This document shows positions 54,829-63,212 of a stretch of DNA of 64,000 nucleotides, one piece after another. The notes beneath the pieces are model-generated. The model ran no database searches, was not told the DNA's origin, and saw only the letters and a list, made by a program, of their open reading frames with translations. A program made the translations under genes and the position numbers. Numbering within the stretch: the stretch's first letter is position 1; each line of letters begins with the position of its first letter. The DNA is from UBA1723 sp045642085 (GTDB lineage Bacteria > Bacteroidota > Bacteroidia > Bacteroidales > Paludibacteraceae), in assembly GCA_045642085.1 (NCBI GenBank), contig JAZUIF010000107.1, positions 1 through 64,000 of the forward strand, written 5' to 3'.

Positions 54829-54861
54829 TAGAGACGTGGCATACCGCGTCTCTTATGTTTT
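54829..54861 (+). terminator. Terminator of tRNA-Trp
   Basis: TAGAGACG/CGTCTCTTA stem followed by TGTTTTTT; a copy of the dispersed AGAGACG repeat. Another, imperfect copy (GACGTACGTCCATGCGTCTC) lies at 54884-54903. Confidence 0.7.
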
Positions 54862-54946
54862 TTAGAATAGCGGTGGTATAAAAGACGTACGTCCATGCGT
54901 CTCTACGAGAAACACCATTATTAACAATTAACCATTAGCAATAAAA

Positions 54947-55771
54947 ATGAAGGGTTCAATTGGAGTTTTTGATTCAGGGTTTGGCGGACTAACAATCCTG
55001 AAAGAGATAATGAAAGTGATGCCAGAATACGATTTTCTGTTTCTTGGCGACAACGCTCGTGCTCCATACGGAACTCGTTCATTTGATATTGTATATGAAT
55101 ACACTCGTCAGTGTACTAAATATTTGATGGATCACAATTGTCCGCTTGTGATTCTTGCCTGCAACACAGCTTCAGCAAAAGGACTACGTACAATCCAGCA
55201 GAAGGATCTGCCAACTTGGAATCCACAGGACAGAGTATTGGGTATCATCCGTCCGACTGTAGAAAATATTCTTCAACGCACTAAGACTAAGCACATCGGC
55301 CTTTTCGGCACAACAGGAACAATCAACAGTAATACCTATCCACTAGAGTTTGCCAAGACAGATCCGGAAGTTGTGGTAAACGGTTGTGCATGCCCTATGT
55401 GGGTACCATTAGTGGAGAATGGTGAATACGACTCTCCTGGTGCTGATTATTTCATTGAGAAGAAAGTCAACGAGTTGATGGAAATGGACTCACAAATTGA
55501 CACAATAATTCTCGGATGCACACACTATCCACTGTTGTTGCCAAAAATCGAGAAGTATGTGCCTTCACATGTCGCCATAGTATCGCAGGGGAAAATAGTG
55601 GCAGACAGTTTGAGAGACTATCTCAACCGTCATCCCGAAATGGACGAAAGACTTTCTAAAAACAGCAATGGTAAGTTTCTCACAACTGAATCAGTCGAGA
55701 AATTCCAAACATCAGCTAAAATCTTCTTGAATACAGACAAAACAATCGAAGCAGAAAGAATTATTTTTTAA
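54947..55771 (+). CDS. murI: Glutamate racemase
   Basis: Supplies D-glutamate for peptidoglycan. 274 residues. GVFDSGFGGLTILKEI with the Asp-Ser pocket, the first catalytic Cys in LACNTASA and the second in LGCTHYPLL are all present; FLGDNARAPYG follows the family. Gene follows the bamA-skp cluster and tRNA-Trp, as in other Bacteroidota. Confidence 0.97.
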   Translation: MKGSIGVFDSGFGGLTILKEIMKVMPEYDFLFLGDNARAPYGTRSFDIVYEYTRQCTKYLMDHNCPLVILACNTASAKGLRTIQQKDLPTWNPQDRVLGIIRPTVENILQRTKTKHIGLFGTTGTINSNTYPLEFAKTDPEVVVNGCACPMWVPLVENGEYDSPGADYFIEKKVNELMEMDSQIDTIILGCTHYPLLLPKIEKYVPSHVAIVSQGKIVADSLRDYLNRHPEMDERLSKNSNGKFLTTESVEKFQTSAKIFLNTDKTIEAERIIF

Positions 55772-55857
55772 TAGAGGTATAATTTCCTAAACCTACGCCT
55801 AAAAACTGCACACCTTCTGTCTATCTTTGCATTGTAAATAAAAATAAAAGATATGAG

Positions 55858-55965
55858 TAGGGGCGACGCCTTGTGCTCGCCCTTAATTTTTTACAATGTG
55901 CTCGCCCTTAATTTTTTTGTGCTCATGCTAAATTTTTTTACATTGCGCTAGCCACAATTTTTATA
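55858..55965 (+). repeat. Degenerate tandem repeats in a gene-free gap
   Basis: Starts as GTAGGGGCGACGCCTTGTGC and continues as four decaying copies of TGTGCTCGCCCTTAATTTTT beginning at 55872, 55897, 55918 and 55944. It follows a TATCTTTG box (55822-55829). No ORF of note. Confidence 0.5.
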
Positions 55966-56117
55966 AAAGGCAGAATCACATCGCAAAAAAACACATTTTT
56001 GTCTAAAAAAAGGCGGTTTTGTTAATAAGTCTGCCACTTTATTAACAGTGTTGATTTCTACATCGGAATTGTTAATAACTGCAGATAGAATAATGCAAAA
56101 AGATTGGAAAATGGCGT

Positions 56118-56260
56118 TACATTTGCATTGTAATTCAAACACAGAAGATACACAATATTACATATACAAACCAAATGTGATACACAAAATTGTTTTGTAA
56201 GTCATTGGAAAATAAGTTCTTTGTTTTGAAAAGAGTCACAAGTGATTGCGACTCTTTTTT
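56118..56260 (+). ncRNA. Candidate small RNA (about 130 nt)
   Basis: TACATTTG at 56118-56125 fits the -7 consensus. About 100 nt downstream is a strong terminator (56229-56260: AAAAGAGTC/GACTCTTTT with a T-run). The sequence between has no ORF: its only ATG is followed at once by TGA. It is rich in A with short complementary patches. No known RNA family recognised. Confidence 0.4.
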
Positions 56261-56422
56261 GTTTTTATATTTACAGCCTCTGATTTAAGGTACAAAATCT
56301 CTTCTTTAGTACTAATTTCTTTCTCTCAATTTTGTATCTTTGCAGAGTTTAAGTTTGAAAACGCATTTTTTCAATGAAGGGCTAAATTGAAAAAGTATTT
56401 ATAGAGAGAATCCGAACATAAA

Positions 56423-57601
56423 ATGAGGAGATTTAATATTAGGAAGATAATCACAAAAATAACAAGCACTCTGTTTGCAATCCTAACTATGGCATCATGT
56501 ATCAATGGAAGTCATGATAAAGGTAACAAAACAGTGTTTGAACTAAAAAGAAATAAAGACAAAGTAAGAGAGATCAGATCTTACCGTGCTAAAGAGAGTT
56601 TAGGAAAGATAGCAAAAGACAATCTAGAAAAACAAAACAAGTACGACGATCAAGGAAATTGTATTGAGAATTGCACTTACTTTCCAAGTGGGAAACTAGA
56701 AACCCGTTACACCTACACATACGACGACAGAGGCAACATGACGGAATCGAGCAAGTACGAATCCGTTGGTAATATGATTTACAAATACACATCCAAATAT
56801 GACGACAAAGGCAATAAGTTGGAATGGAGTAAGAGTGATACAACGGGAAACCTGATTTATAAGTACGCTTCCAGTTACGATGACAAATGGAACAAGATAG
56901 GCTGGAACATGTACAACATGAATGGAGCTCTGATAAGCAAAGGTATTTATAAATGTGATGCCAAAGGAAATGTGCTAGAATCATACAGTTACACGTCGAC
57001 AGAAAGCTTAACAAATAAAGAGACTTACAAGTACGATAGAGACGACAACTGTATAGAGAAATGTAGCTATGAATCAGATGGCAGACTATTCTACAAATAC
57101 AAAACCAAATATGATAGCAGAAGGCATCTGATAGAGTCATGCAGCTACTCGGCTACTGGTGTCATGTCGTACAAAGAGACTTACAAATACGATTTCAGGG
57201 GAAATTGTATAGAAAAGTGCAGCTATGGACCAGATGGAAAAATCCTTTACAGATATACCAACAAGTACGATATCAAGGGCAATGTATTGGAGACATGCAG
57301 TTATGATTCAGATGATAATATGTACGACAGGGAGACTTTTAAGTACGATATCAAATGGAGTCTAATTGAAAAGTGTAGTTACAAATCAGACGGATGTCTG
57401 GTATCTAGAAGCACTTACAAGTACAATTGGAAAGGAGATGAGATAGAGGAATGCATCTATAAATCAGATGGCAAATTATTATATAAGACTATAACAAAAT
57501 ACGATCACAAAAGAAATAAGACTGAAGAGATAACCACCGCAGGAGAGGATGGTGTTTTTGAAAAAGGCTTTATAATAGACTATGATTATTATGATGAATA
57601 A
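56423..57601 (+). CDS. Lipoprotein built of YD-like 23-24-residue repeats
   Basis: 392 residues. N-terminus with lipobox MASC near residue 26. From about residue 72 to 380 it is a row of about a dozen repeats of the form YDxKGNxIExxSYxSDGxLxYK (for example KYDDKGNKLEWSKSD and KYDFRGNCIEKCSYGPDGK), related in look to RHS/YD repeats or toxin-associated MORN-like proteins. Repeats contain many Cys (NCIEKCSY). It has no catalytic domain, so a surface-binding or structural role is likely. TATCTTTG at 56335-56342 fits a -7 box. Unrelated to neighbours. Confidence 0.75.
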   Translation: MRRFNIRKIITKITSTLFAILTMASCINGSHDKGNKTVFELKRNKDKVREIRSYRAKESLGKIAKDNLEKQNKYDDQGNCIENCTYFPSGKLETRYTYTYDDRGNMTESSKYESVGNMIYKYTSKYDDKGNKLEWSKSDTTGNLIYKYASSYDDKWNKIGWNMYNMNGALISKGIYKCDAKGNVLESYSYTSTESLTNKETYKYDRDDNCIEKCSYESDGRLFYKYKTKYDSRRHLIESCSYSATGVMSYKETYKYDFRGNCIEKCSYGPDGKILYRYTNKYDIKGNVLETCSYDSDDNMYDRETFKYDIKWSLIEKCSYKSDGCLVSRSTYKYNWKGDEIEECIYKSDGKLLYKTITKYDHKRNKTEEITTAGEDGVFEKGFIIDYDYYDE

Positions 57602-57713
57602 ATAAGAATATGGTCTATTAAAAAAGCAGCATAGTTCAAATAATTATGCATTGATAATCAATATTTCCATAAAAATCGTAAATTTGCAGAAATGCACAAA
57701 ACGAAAGACAGCA

Positions 57714-58616
57714 ATGTATAAACTATTAGTTCTCGATATCGACGGTACTCTTACAGATTCAGCGAAAAACATTTCTAGAACGACTAAACGTGCGTTAAGA
57801 CGTGCGCAGAACAAAGGGGTCAAGATTGTCTTGGCTAGTGGTCGACCAACTCCAGGAATAGTACCTGTCGCAGAAGCGTTGGGATTTGCTGAGCATGGAG
57901 GCTATATTCTTTCGTTTAATGGAGGAAAAATCATTGATTATCAGACAGGCAAGACAATCTTTGAGAGCGTATTGCCAGGAGAGATGATTCCTATGCTATA
58001 TGATGACTCCCGTGCAAATAACGTTTCCATTATATCTTATGATGCGACATCAGTGTTGACTGAGACTCCAGAAGATGAATACATCATCAAGGAGGCTAAG
58101 CTAAACAAGATGCCGATCACAAAAGTGGAGAGCTTTATCGAGGCAGTGCAACATCCAGTGACAAAATGTTTGATGACAGGTCACGCAGAGCATCTTGCTC
58201 AAGTGGAGCAGAAAGAGAAGAGCAAGTATGGTGAGAAGTTGAGCATCTATCGTTCTGAGCCATATTTCTTGGAGATTATGCCAAAGGGAATTGACAAAGC
58301 ACAGTCGTTGCAACGTCTGCTAGACCATCTTGGCTTGACAAGAAACGAGATGATCGCTTGTGGAGATGGATTCAATGATTTGTCTATGATCAAGTTTGCA
58401 GGCTTGGGTGTGGCAATGAGCAATGCTCAGAAAATCGTGAAGAGAAATGCTGATTATATCACATTCACAAACGATGAAAATGGTGTGGCTCATGTCGTCG
58501 ACAAATATATTTTAGGAAAGAATAAGCAGAGACAGCTTGAGTGGAAAAAGAATTTGCGATGGTCAAACATTTCAGCAAAGTTGTATAAGTACACTCATCG
58601 TCTACAGAATAAATAA
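57714..58616 (+). CDS. Cof-type HAD-IIB phosphatase
   Basis: 300 residues from the ATG at 57714 (MYKLLVLDIDGTLTDS); the earlier Met adds a tail and would start over the TAAATTTG box at 57679-57686. HAD motifs: DIDGT with nucleophile Asp, LASGR, and GDGFNDLSMI for motif IV. The cap is type IIB. Such enzymes hydrolyse sugar phosphates or FMN/pyridoxal phosphate; the substrate is not decided. Confidence 0.9.
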   Translation: MYKLLVLDIDGTLTDSAKNISRTTKRALRRAQNKGVKIVLASGRPTPGIVPVAEALGFAEHGGYILSFNGGKIIDYQTGKTIFESVLPGEMIPMLYDDSRANNVSIISYDATSVLTETPEDEYIIKEAKLNKMPITKVESFIEAVQHPVTKCLMTGHAEHLAQVEQKEKSKYGEKLSIYRSEPYFLEIMPKGIDKAQSLQRLLDHLGLTRNEMIACGDGFNDLSMIKFAGLGVAMSNAQKIVKRNADYITFTNDENGVAHVVDKYILGKNKQRQLEWKKNLRWSNISAKLYKYTHRLQNK

Positions 58617-58645
58617 TTAATGTAAACCTTATTAACTACTTGGAT

Positions 58646-59098
58646 ATGAAGTTCTTCAGACAATATGGTCTTTCAATAGTGGTGGCATTATTAATCATGA
58701 ATATGTGCATGATGCCATCATCAAGCGTGCCAACAATCTCATTGGGAGGATGGGTTCCCGACTGTTTACGTGCTTTAGCTGATTTTGTAAAAGCAAACCT
58801 TGATAAGTTTGCCCATTTCACATTCTTCCTTGTGTTTAGTTTTGCTCTTGGCCACGACCTATGGGTACAAAGAGTAGACTTCTCAACTAGCAAGATGAAG
58901 TTTTGGGCAATCGTAGTTCCGATTCTATATGGTGGATTGATTGAAATCATGCAAGCCACACTTACCACTTCTCGTTCAGGAGACATTGTGGATTTAGGAT
59001 TTGACACTTTAGGCACATTTTGCGGATTCTTCATCGCTATGACATTTGTCCCAAAATGGTTTGAGAGAGAGAATACTGGAGGAGCAAGATGCAATTAA
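58646..59098 (+). CDS. VanZ-family membrane protein
   Basis: 150 residues from the ATG at 58646; a TTG two codons upstream is the alternative. Four hydrophobic segments, with conserved NLDKFAHFTFFLVFSFALG and the region YGGLIEIMQATLTTSRSGDI, then DLGFDTLGTFCGFF, typical of VanZ. Function unknown outside glycopeptide resistance. It overlaps the patatin gene by 10 bp. Confidence 0.85.
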   Translation: MKFFRQYGLSIVVALLIMNMCMMPSSSVPTISLGGWVPDCLRALADFVKANLDKFAHFTFFLVFSFALGHDLWVQRVDFSTSKMKFWAIVVPILYGGLIEIMQATLTTSRSGDIVDLGFDTLGTFCGFFIAMTFVPKWFERENTGGARCN

Positions 59099-59934
59099 AG
59101 CAAGTGGATTTAACAAAATATGCTCTTGTGCTTGAAGGCGGAGGAATGCGTGGAGTATTCACTGCCGGAGTATTAGACTATTTTCTCGACAGCCAAATAG
59201 AGTTTCCATACGCAATCGGTGTTAGTGCCGGAGCTGGCAACGTGTTGAATTTCATGTCAAAACAACGTGGCCGAACTAAAACAATGGATATCGACTATCT
59301 TGAGAAATACAACTACATAGGTATTGGCACTCTTCTTCGTACAGGAAACATCATGGATTTCGGTTTACTGTTCGACAAATTTCCCAACGTCATTTATCCA
59401 TACGATTTCCAGACCTACCTCAATAATCCAACCAAATGCGAGGTTGTGGCTACAGATATAGAGACGGGAGAGGCTGTCTATATGGACGACCGCACAACTC
59501 TTGACCGTTTGAACGTTGTTTGTCAAGCATCATGCAGTTTGCCGTTCGTCTGCAAAATCACAGAATTGGATGGAAAGAAATTTCTTGACGGAGGTATCGC
59601 AGATGCCATCCCGTTTGAGAGAGCGATGAACCAAGGTTATGATAAATGTGTGGTGATTCTTACTCGCCCTCACGGATATAGAAAGAATCCCAATGGAATG
59701 AAATTTCCTAAATTCATCTATAAGAAATATCCCAAGCTACAGGAGAAACTTCGTCGCAAGAATCTTGAATACAATATCTTGATGGACAAGATTGAAGCCA
59801 TGGAGAAGACAGGTGAGATTATTGTCGTTCGTCCTGTCGACGTGAAAGGCGTAGATAGATTAGAGAAGAGTCCGGAAAAACTAACCGCTCTCTACAACCA
59901 CGGATACGAAGTGGCAAAGGAGATGTTTGGATAA
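59089..59934 (+). CDS. Patatin-like phospholipase
   Basis: 281 residues, bacterial patatin (YjjU/RssA-like). The oxyanion loop LEGGGMRGVFTAG, the nucleophile elbow GVSAG (Ser near residue 45) and the catalytic Asp in DGGIADAIP are complete. No signal peptide is seen, so it should act in the cytoplasm or at the inner membrane on phospholipids. Translationally coupled to the VanZ-like gene. Confidence 0.9.
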   Translation: MQLKQVDLTKYALVLEGGGMRGVFTAGVLDYFLDSQIEFPYAIGVSAGAGNVLNFMSKQRGRTKTMDIDYLEKYNYIGIGTLLRTGNIMDFGLLFDKFPNVIYPYDFQTYLNNPTKCEVVATDIETGEAVYMDDRTTLDRLNVVCQASCSLPFVCKITELDGKKFLDGGIADAIPFERAMNQGYDKCVVILTRPHGYRKNPNGMKFPKFIYKKYPKLQEKLRRKNLEYNILMDKIEAMEKTGEIIVVRPVDVKGVDRLEKSPEKLTALYNHGYEVAKEMFG

Positions 59935-59970
59935 ACTGATAAAAAGTTATAATTAAACAACCATAGGATA

Positions 59971-60684
59971 ATGAAGAAAAGTTTAATATCGGTAGCAGGT
60001 TCACTATTGTTGTTATCTGCTTGTTGCGGTGATAAATGTAATGAGAAGCAGCAGTGTCAGGCAGTAGCTCCAGCACAGACAGCATCACTAGCCGTTCAGT
60101 CTGGCATCGCATATAGCGACACTACACTAAACAAGAAAGAAGGAAAAAGCGTGCTTGTCATCAGCTCAAGTCCACGTAAAGGTGGCAACACCGATATCCT
60201 TGCAGATGCTTTCGTGAAGGGAGCTGAAGAGGCAGGTGGAAAGGTAGAGAAGATCTTCTTGGCAGACTCAACACTTGTATTTCTTTCAGAGGAGGGAGCA
60301 AACAAGCCAAAGGAGGTAAGCCGTGACAACGCAACTGGCCGCATCATAGAAAAATTCTTGGCTGCAGATGTTGTTGTGCTTGCAGCTCCAACATACTATA
60401 TGAACGTCAACGACAGAATGAAGACATTCATCGACGCAACATATCTTGCATTTGGTGACGAAAGAATGGGAGGCAAAGAGTACTACTATATCACTGCTTG
60501 TGCCGACAGTTCAGACGAAACAGCTGAGTGGTGCTTCAATGGATTCCGTGGCTTCGTGATGTGTTTGCCAAGTGCAACAGAGCGTGGATACGTACGTGCT
60601 AAAGGCATGGGTAGAGTTGGTGCTGTAAAAGGTACAGAGTACGAGACTCAGGCTTACGAGTTGGGAAAGACAATCAACAAGTAA
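59971..60684 (+). CDS. Flavodoxin-fold NAD(P)H-dependent oxidoreductase with lipoprotein signal
   Basis: 237 residues. N-terminal MKKSLISVAGSLLLLSACC has a lipobox (LSAC), followed by a Cys/Gln/Ala-rich linker to residue 55. The flavodoxin-like domain has the FMN phosphate loop SSSPRKGGNTDIL, VVLAAPTYYMNVNDRMKTFID and a C-terminal GVGAVKGTEY-type strand (GRVGAVKGTEYETQAYELGK). Members are NAD(P)H quinone or iron-sulfur flavoproteins, usually cytoplasmic. The lipobox predicts an extracytoplasmic anchor, which is uncommon for a flavoprotein that would need FMN. Confidence 0.82.
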   Translation: MKKSLISVAGSLLLLSACCGDKCNEKQQCQAVAPAQTASLAVQSGIAYSDTTLNKKEGKSVLVISSSPRKGGNTDILADAFVKGAEEAGGKVEKIFLADSTLVFLSEEGANKPKEVSRDNATGRIIEKFLAADVVVLAAPTYYMNVNDRMKTFIDATYLAFGDERMGGKEYYYITACADSSDETAEWCFNGFRGFVMCLPSATERGYVRAKGMGRVGAVKGTEYETQAYELGKTINK

Positions 60685-60705
60685 TCCCCAGGAAACATAA
60701 GATGA

Positions 60706-60740
60706 GCAGGTGCATTGCTACAGCAGTGTGCCTGCATTTG
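60706..60740 (+). terminator. Terminator of the flavodoxin-like gene
   Basis: GCAGGTGCATTGC/GCAGTGTGCCTGC stem (with G-U pairs) followed by ATTTGTTTT, 22 bp after the stop. Confidence 0.65.
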
Positions 60741-60816
60741 TTTTCTACCGCACATTAGACCAAAATAAATCGGCAGAAAGTATTATCTTTGCACAACAAA
60801 TTAAAAAATTAGTGTT

Positions 60817-61587
60817 TTGAGTGTATCTAAATTCCTTATAATAAGTCTATTGGCAACATTAGCATTGCCACTATCCGCACAGGAGAATATAAAAACTGAG
60901 AAGCCTAAAGAGAAAATTGCGTCGGGATTCATTTCTGCTGGAGGATCCTTAAGTTCAGGAAATATCAATAAAGCAGATGTCAAGGCGACGGGAGGAATGT
61001 CAGTGGCAGACAGTACACTCGAATTCGTGATGGGTGGAAAATACACCTATTCCGAAAGCGAGCATAAGACAAAGAACAACGGCATTGAATTACATTCCAA
61101 AATCGATTTCATGCCATACAGAAAATGGTCGCCGCTAATCGCTTTCGAGTATTTACACAACACCTACAAAGGCTACAACTACAGATTGGACGCAGTGGCA
61201 GGAGCAAAGTTTAATATCTGCTCCAAACCAAATATTTACGACTACTCCATCAGTTTGGCCGGGCTTTACGACGTCGTCGACTATACTGACGACAAGAAAA
61301 CATTGGATGATAATGCATTCCGTCTTTCACTCCGACCAAAGATAAAGCAACAAATCGGACCAACAGTCTACTTAGTGGAGAAATTCTTCTATCAGCCAAA
61401 AATCAACGAGTTCAGCGACTATTTGTTGAAGAATGAAACTGAATTAGAGTGCAAGATCACCAAGATTTTCTACCTAAGTGTCGTATATGAGTACGACTAC
61501 CGCAGTATCCTGCCACCAATTAAAGAGAACCAGACATACGAGCACAGCGACCACTCGTTGGAAGTGTCATTGAAAATAAAACTGTAG
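60817..61587 (+). CDS. DUF481-family outer membrane protein
   Basis: 256 residues starting on TTG; no closer ATG is in frame. Signal peptide MSVSKFLIISLLATLALPLSA. The mature part has barrel strands with DUF481 marks (FISAGGSLSSGNINKADVKA, MPYRKWSPLIAFEYLHN, FRLSLRPKIKQQIGPTVYLV, KIFYLSVVYEYDYRS). DUF481 proteins are salt-induced or of unknown function. A TATCTTTG box lies at 60784-60791. Confidence 0.8.
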   Translation: MSVSKFLIISLLATLALPLSAQENIKTEKPKEKIASGFISAGGSLSSGNINKADVKATGGMSVADSTLEFVMGGKYTYSESEHKTKNNGIELHSKIDFMPYRKWSPLIAFEYLHNTYKGYNYRLDAVAGAKFNICSKPNIYDYSISLAGLYDVVDYTDDKKTLDDNAFRLSLRPKIKQQIGPTVYLVEKFFYQPKINEFSDYLLKNETELECKITKIFYLSVVYEYDYRSILPPIKENQTYEHSDHSLEVSLKIKL

Positions 61588-61589
61588 GA

Positions 61590-61688
61590 TTGCATACTCT
61601 ATCATGCAGAATTTGGAGAAAAATGCATACTCTATCGTGCAATTTTCTACAAATATTGCATAGTCTATCGTGCAATTATATATTTTTG
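61590..61688 (+). promoter_or_regulatory. Three 33-bp-spaced operator-like repeats over the DUF4143 ATPase promoter
   Basis: TGCATACTCTATCATGCA at 61591, TGCATACTCTATCGTGCA at 61624 and TGCATAGTCTATCGTGCA at 61657: each 18 bp, exactly 33 bp apart, each with TGCA at both ends. A -7 box TATTTTTG is at 61681-61688, and the TTGC within the third repeat (61656-61659) sits at the -33 position. A repressor bound there would block transcription. Confidence 0.75.
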
Positions 61689-61704
61689 TAGAAAATTATA
61701 CGTT

Positions 61705-62883
61705 ATGAATAATCTGATTGAGACATATAAGTTACTGATTGATAGAGTAAACGTTGATTTTGTGCGTTATCTACACGACAAAATCAACTGGAATAACAGA
61801 TTGATAGCCATACTAGGAGCTCGTGGAGTGGGAAAAACCACATTAGTCCTACAGCATATCAAAATAACCAATGACGTAGAACACTCACTTTACGTTACAG
61901 CAGATGATTTTTACTTCACAACACATAGATTGTTTGATTTAGCTAAAGAGTTTTATCAAAATGGAGGTAAAAAGCTATATATTGACGAGATCCATAAATA
62001 TAGTGGCTGGTCTGTTGAGATAAAGAATATATACGATCTTTTGCCTGACCTACAAATCATTTACACCGGATCCTCAATTCTTGATTTGGAACAAGGAGGA
62101 GCTGATTTAAGCAGAAGAAAGGTGGAATATCATCTAAAAGGACTCTCATTCCGAGAGTTTCTTAATCTCACTTTGCATTTAGATCTTCCCACTTATACAT
62201 TGGAAGAGATAGTAAAAGGGAACGTAAAATTTCCTTATACGGAGTACAGACCATTGGTATATTTCAAGGAATATTTGGAAACTGGATTCTATCCATTCTT
62301 TTTGGAGTCGGACGATTACACCATCCGACTCAGAAGTGTATTAAAGCAGGTTGTGGAGTTTGATGTACCGACATTCGCAAAGATGAATGTCAGTTCAAGC
62401 GCCAAATTGAAGAAACTGCTTTATGTAATAGCACAAAGTGTTCCATTCAAACCAAATTTCTCCGTTTTGGAAAGAGAGTTGGGAATATCGAGAAACGCGT
62501 TGCCAGACTATTTCATGTATTTGGAAAAAGCGCAGTTGATTACCATGGTGAGAGAGAAAGCCACTGGCATTAAGATATTAGAGAAAATAGATAAAATCTA
62601 TTTAAATAATCCCAACCTATCTTATGCACTTACTGATGGCGAACCAAATATCGGGACAATAAGAGAAAATATATTCATCCAATTTCTACAGGATTTATAT
62701 CCAATTGTGTCGTCACCATCCCAAGCAGATTTTGAAGTGAACGGATATACGTTTGAAGTAGGAGGGAAAAACAAGACTTCACATCAGATCAAAGAAATTG
62801 AGAATGCTTATCTTGCCAAAGATGACATCGAGTACGCCAGCATGAAAGAGATCCCCCTTTGGATGTTCGGATTCCTTTATTGA
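61705..62883 (+). CDS. AAA ATPase with DUF4143-type C-terminus
   Basis: 392 residues, COG1373 type. Walker A GARGVGKTT (38-46), Walker B KLYIDEIHK, then TGSSILDLE and RKVEYHLKGLSFREFLNL. A winged helix-like part (SVLERELGISRNALPDYFMY, about 253-272) links to a PD-(D/E)XK-like C-terminal domain (DFEVNGYTFEVGGKNKTSHQI). These ATPases are common and mobile in Bacteroidota and archaea with no settled function. The three operator-like repeats upstream, and the winged helix within, suggest autoregulation; unproven. Confidence 0.85.
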   Translation: MNNLIETYKLLIDRVNVDFVRYLHDKINWNNRLIAILGARGVGKTTLVLQHIKITNDVEHSLYVTADDFYFTTHRLFDLAKEFYQNGGKKLYIDEIHKYSGWSVEIKNIYDLLPDLQIIYTGSSILDLEQGGADLSRRKVEYHLKGLSFREFLNLTLHLDLPTYTLEEIVKGNVKFPYTEYRPLVYFKEYLETGFYPFFLESDDYTIRLRSVLKQVVEFDVPTFAKMNVSSSAKLKKLLYVIAQSVPFKPNFSVLERELGISRNALPDYFMYLEKAQLITMVREKATGIKILEKIDKIYLNNPNLSYALTDGEPNIGTIRENIFIQFLQDLYPIVSSPSQADFEVNGYTFEVGGKNKTSHQIKEIENAYLAKDDIEYASMKEIPLWMFGFLY

Positions 62884-62922
62884 TAGTTTTTTCGACGACG
62901 GTTATACTACTCAGATTCTTGA

Positions 62923-62969
62923 TTTCATCGAATATATTCTATAAAAACGCCATATTTTCATCGAATATA
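62923..62969. repeat. Paired TTTCATCGAATATA repeats, 33 bp apart
   Basis: Identical 14-mers at 62923-62936 and 62956-62969, 40 bp beyond the stop of the ATPase. The same 33-bp period as the upstream operator array. Confidence 0.7.
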
Positions 62970-63000
62970 ATCGACAAAATGAACTGTAATGCATAGGGTT

Positions 63001-63051
63001 TGCCTACTCTTTTTTCACTTTCATGCCAAATCTTGCCTACTCTTTTTACAT
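63001..63051. repeat. Paired TGCCTACTCTTTTT repeats, 33 bp apart
   Basis: 14-mers at 63001 and 63034; TGCCTACTCT differs from TGCATACTCT of the first array at one base. They lie upstream of an ATG at 63088 that runs into a stop after one further codon, which may be the remnant of another such gene. Confidence 0.7.
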
Positions 63052-63106
63052 TTTATATATATTTTGTGTCTAAAATATAGGCATTTATGAAGTAGACTAT
63101 ATAGCA

Positions 63107-63210
63107 GTTATCCAAAATGAGGATTGTTAAGGGCCCATGTTTTGGATCCTAACTCACTTTTCAACGCGAGTCCGGAGGTCGAGCGTATTAAAAAAACGTG
63201 TTTGGACAAT
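63107..63210 (-). repeat. MITE-like intergenic element, copy 2
   Basis: Inverted relative to 17112-17211. Terminal repeats GTTATCCAAAA and its partner TTTGGACAAT; shared arms include CCCTTAACAATCCTCATTTT (complement) and ATACGCTCG...CTCCGG. Confidence 0.65.
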
Positions 63211-63212
63211 TA

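Noticed and set aside
56589..57140. 183-residue Cys/His-rich minus-strand ORF
   Set aside because: Complement of the repeat lipoprotein; its regularity comes from the repeats in that gene.
58636..59094. 152-residue minus-strand ORF
   Set aside because: Complement of the VanZ-like gene, which has clear membrane segments and family motifs.
61590..61688. CRISPR array
   Set aside because: Repeats are only 18 bp with 15-bp spacers, three copies, directly over a promoter and with no cas genes; operators fit better.
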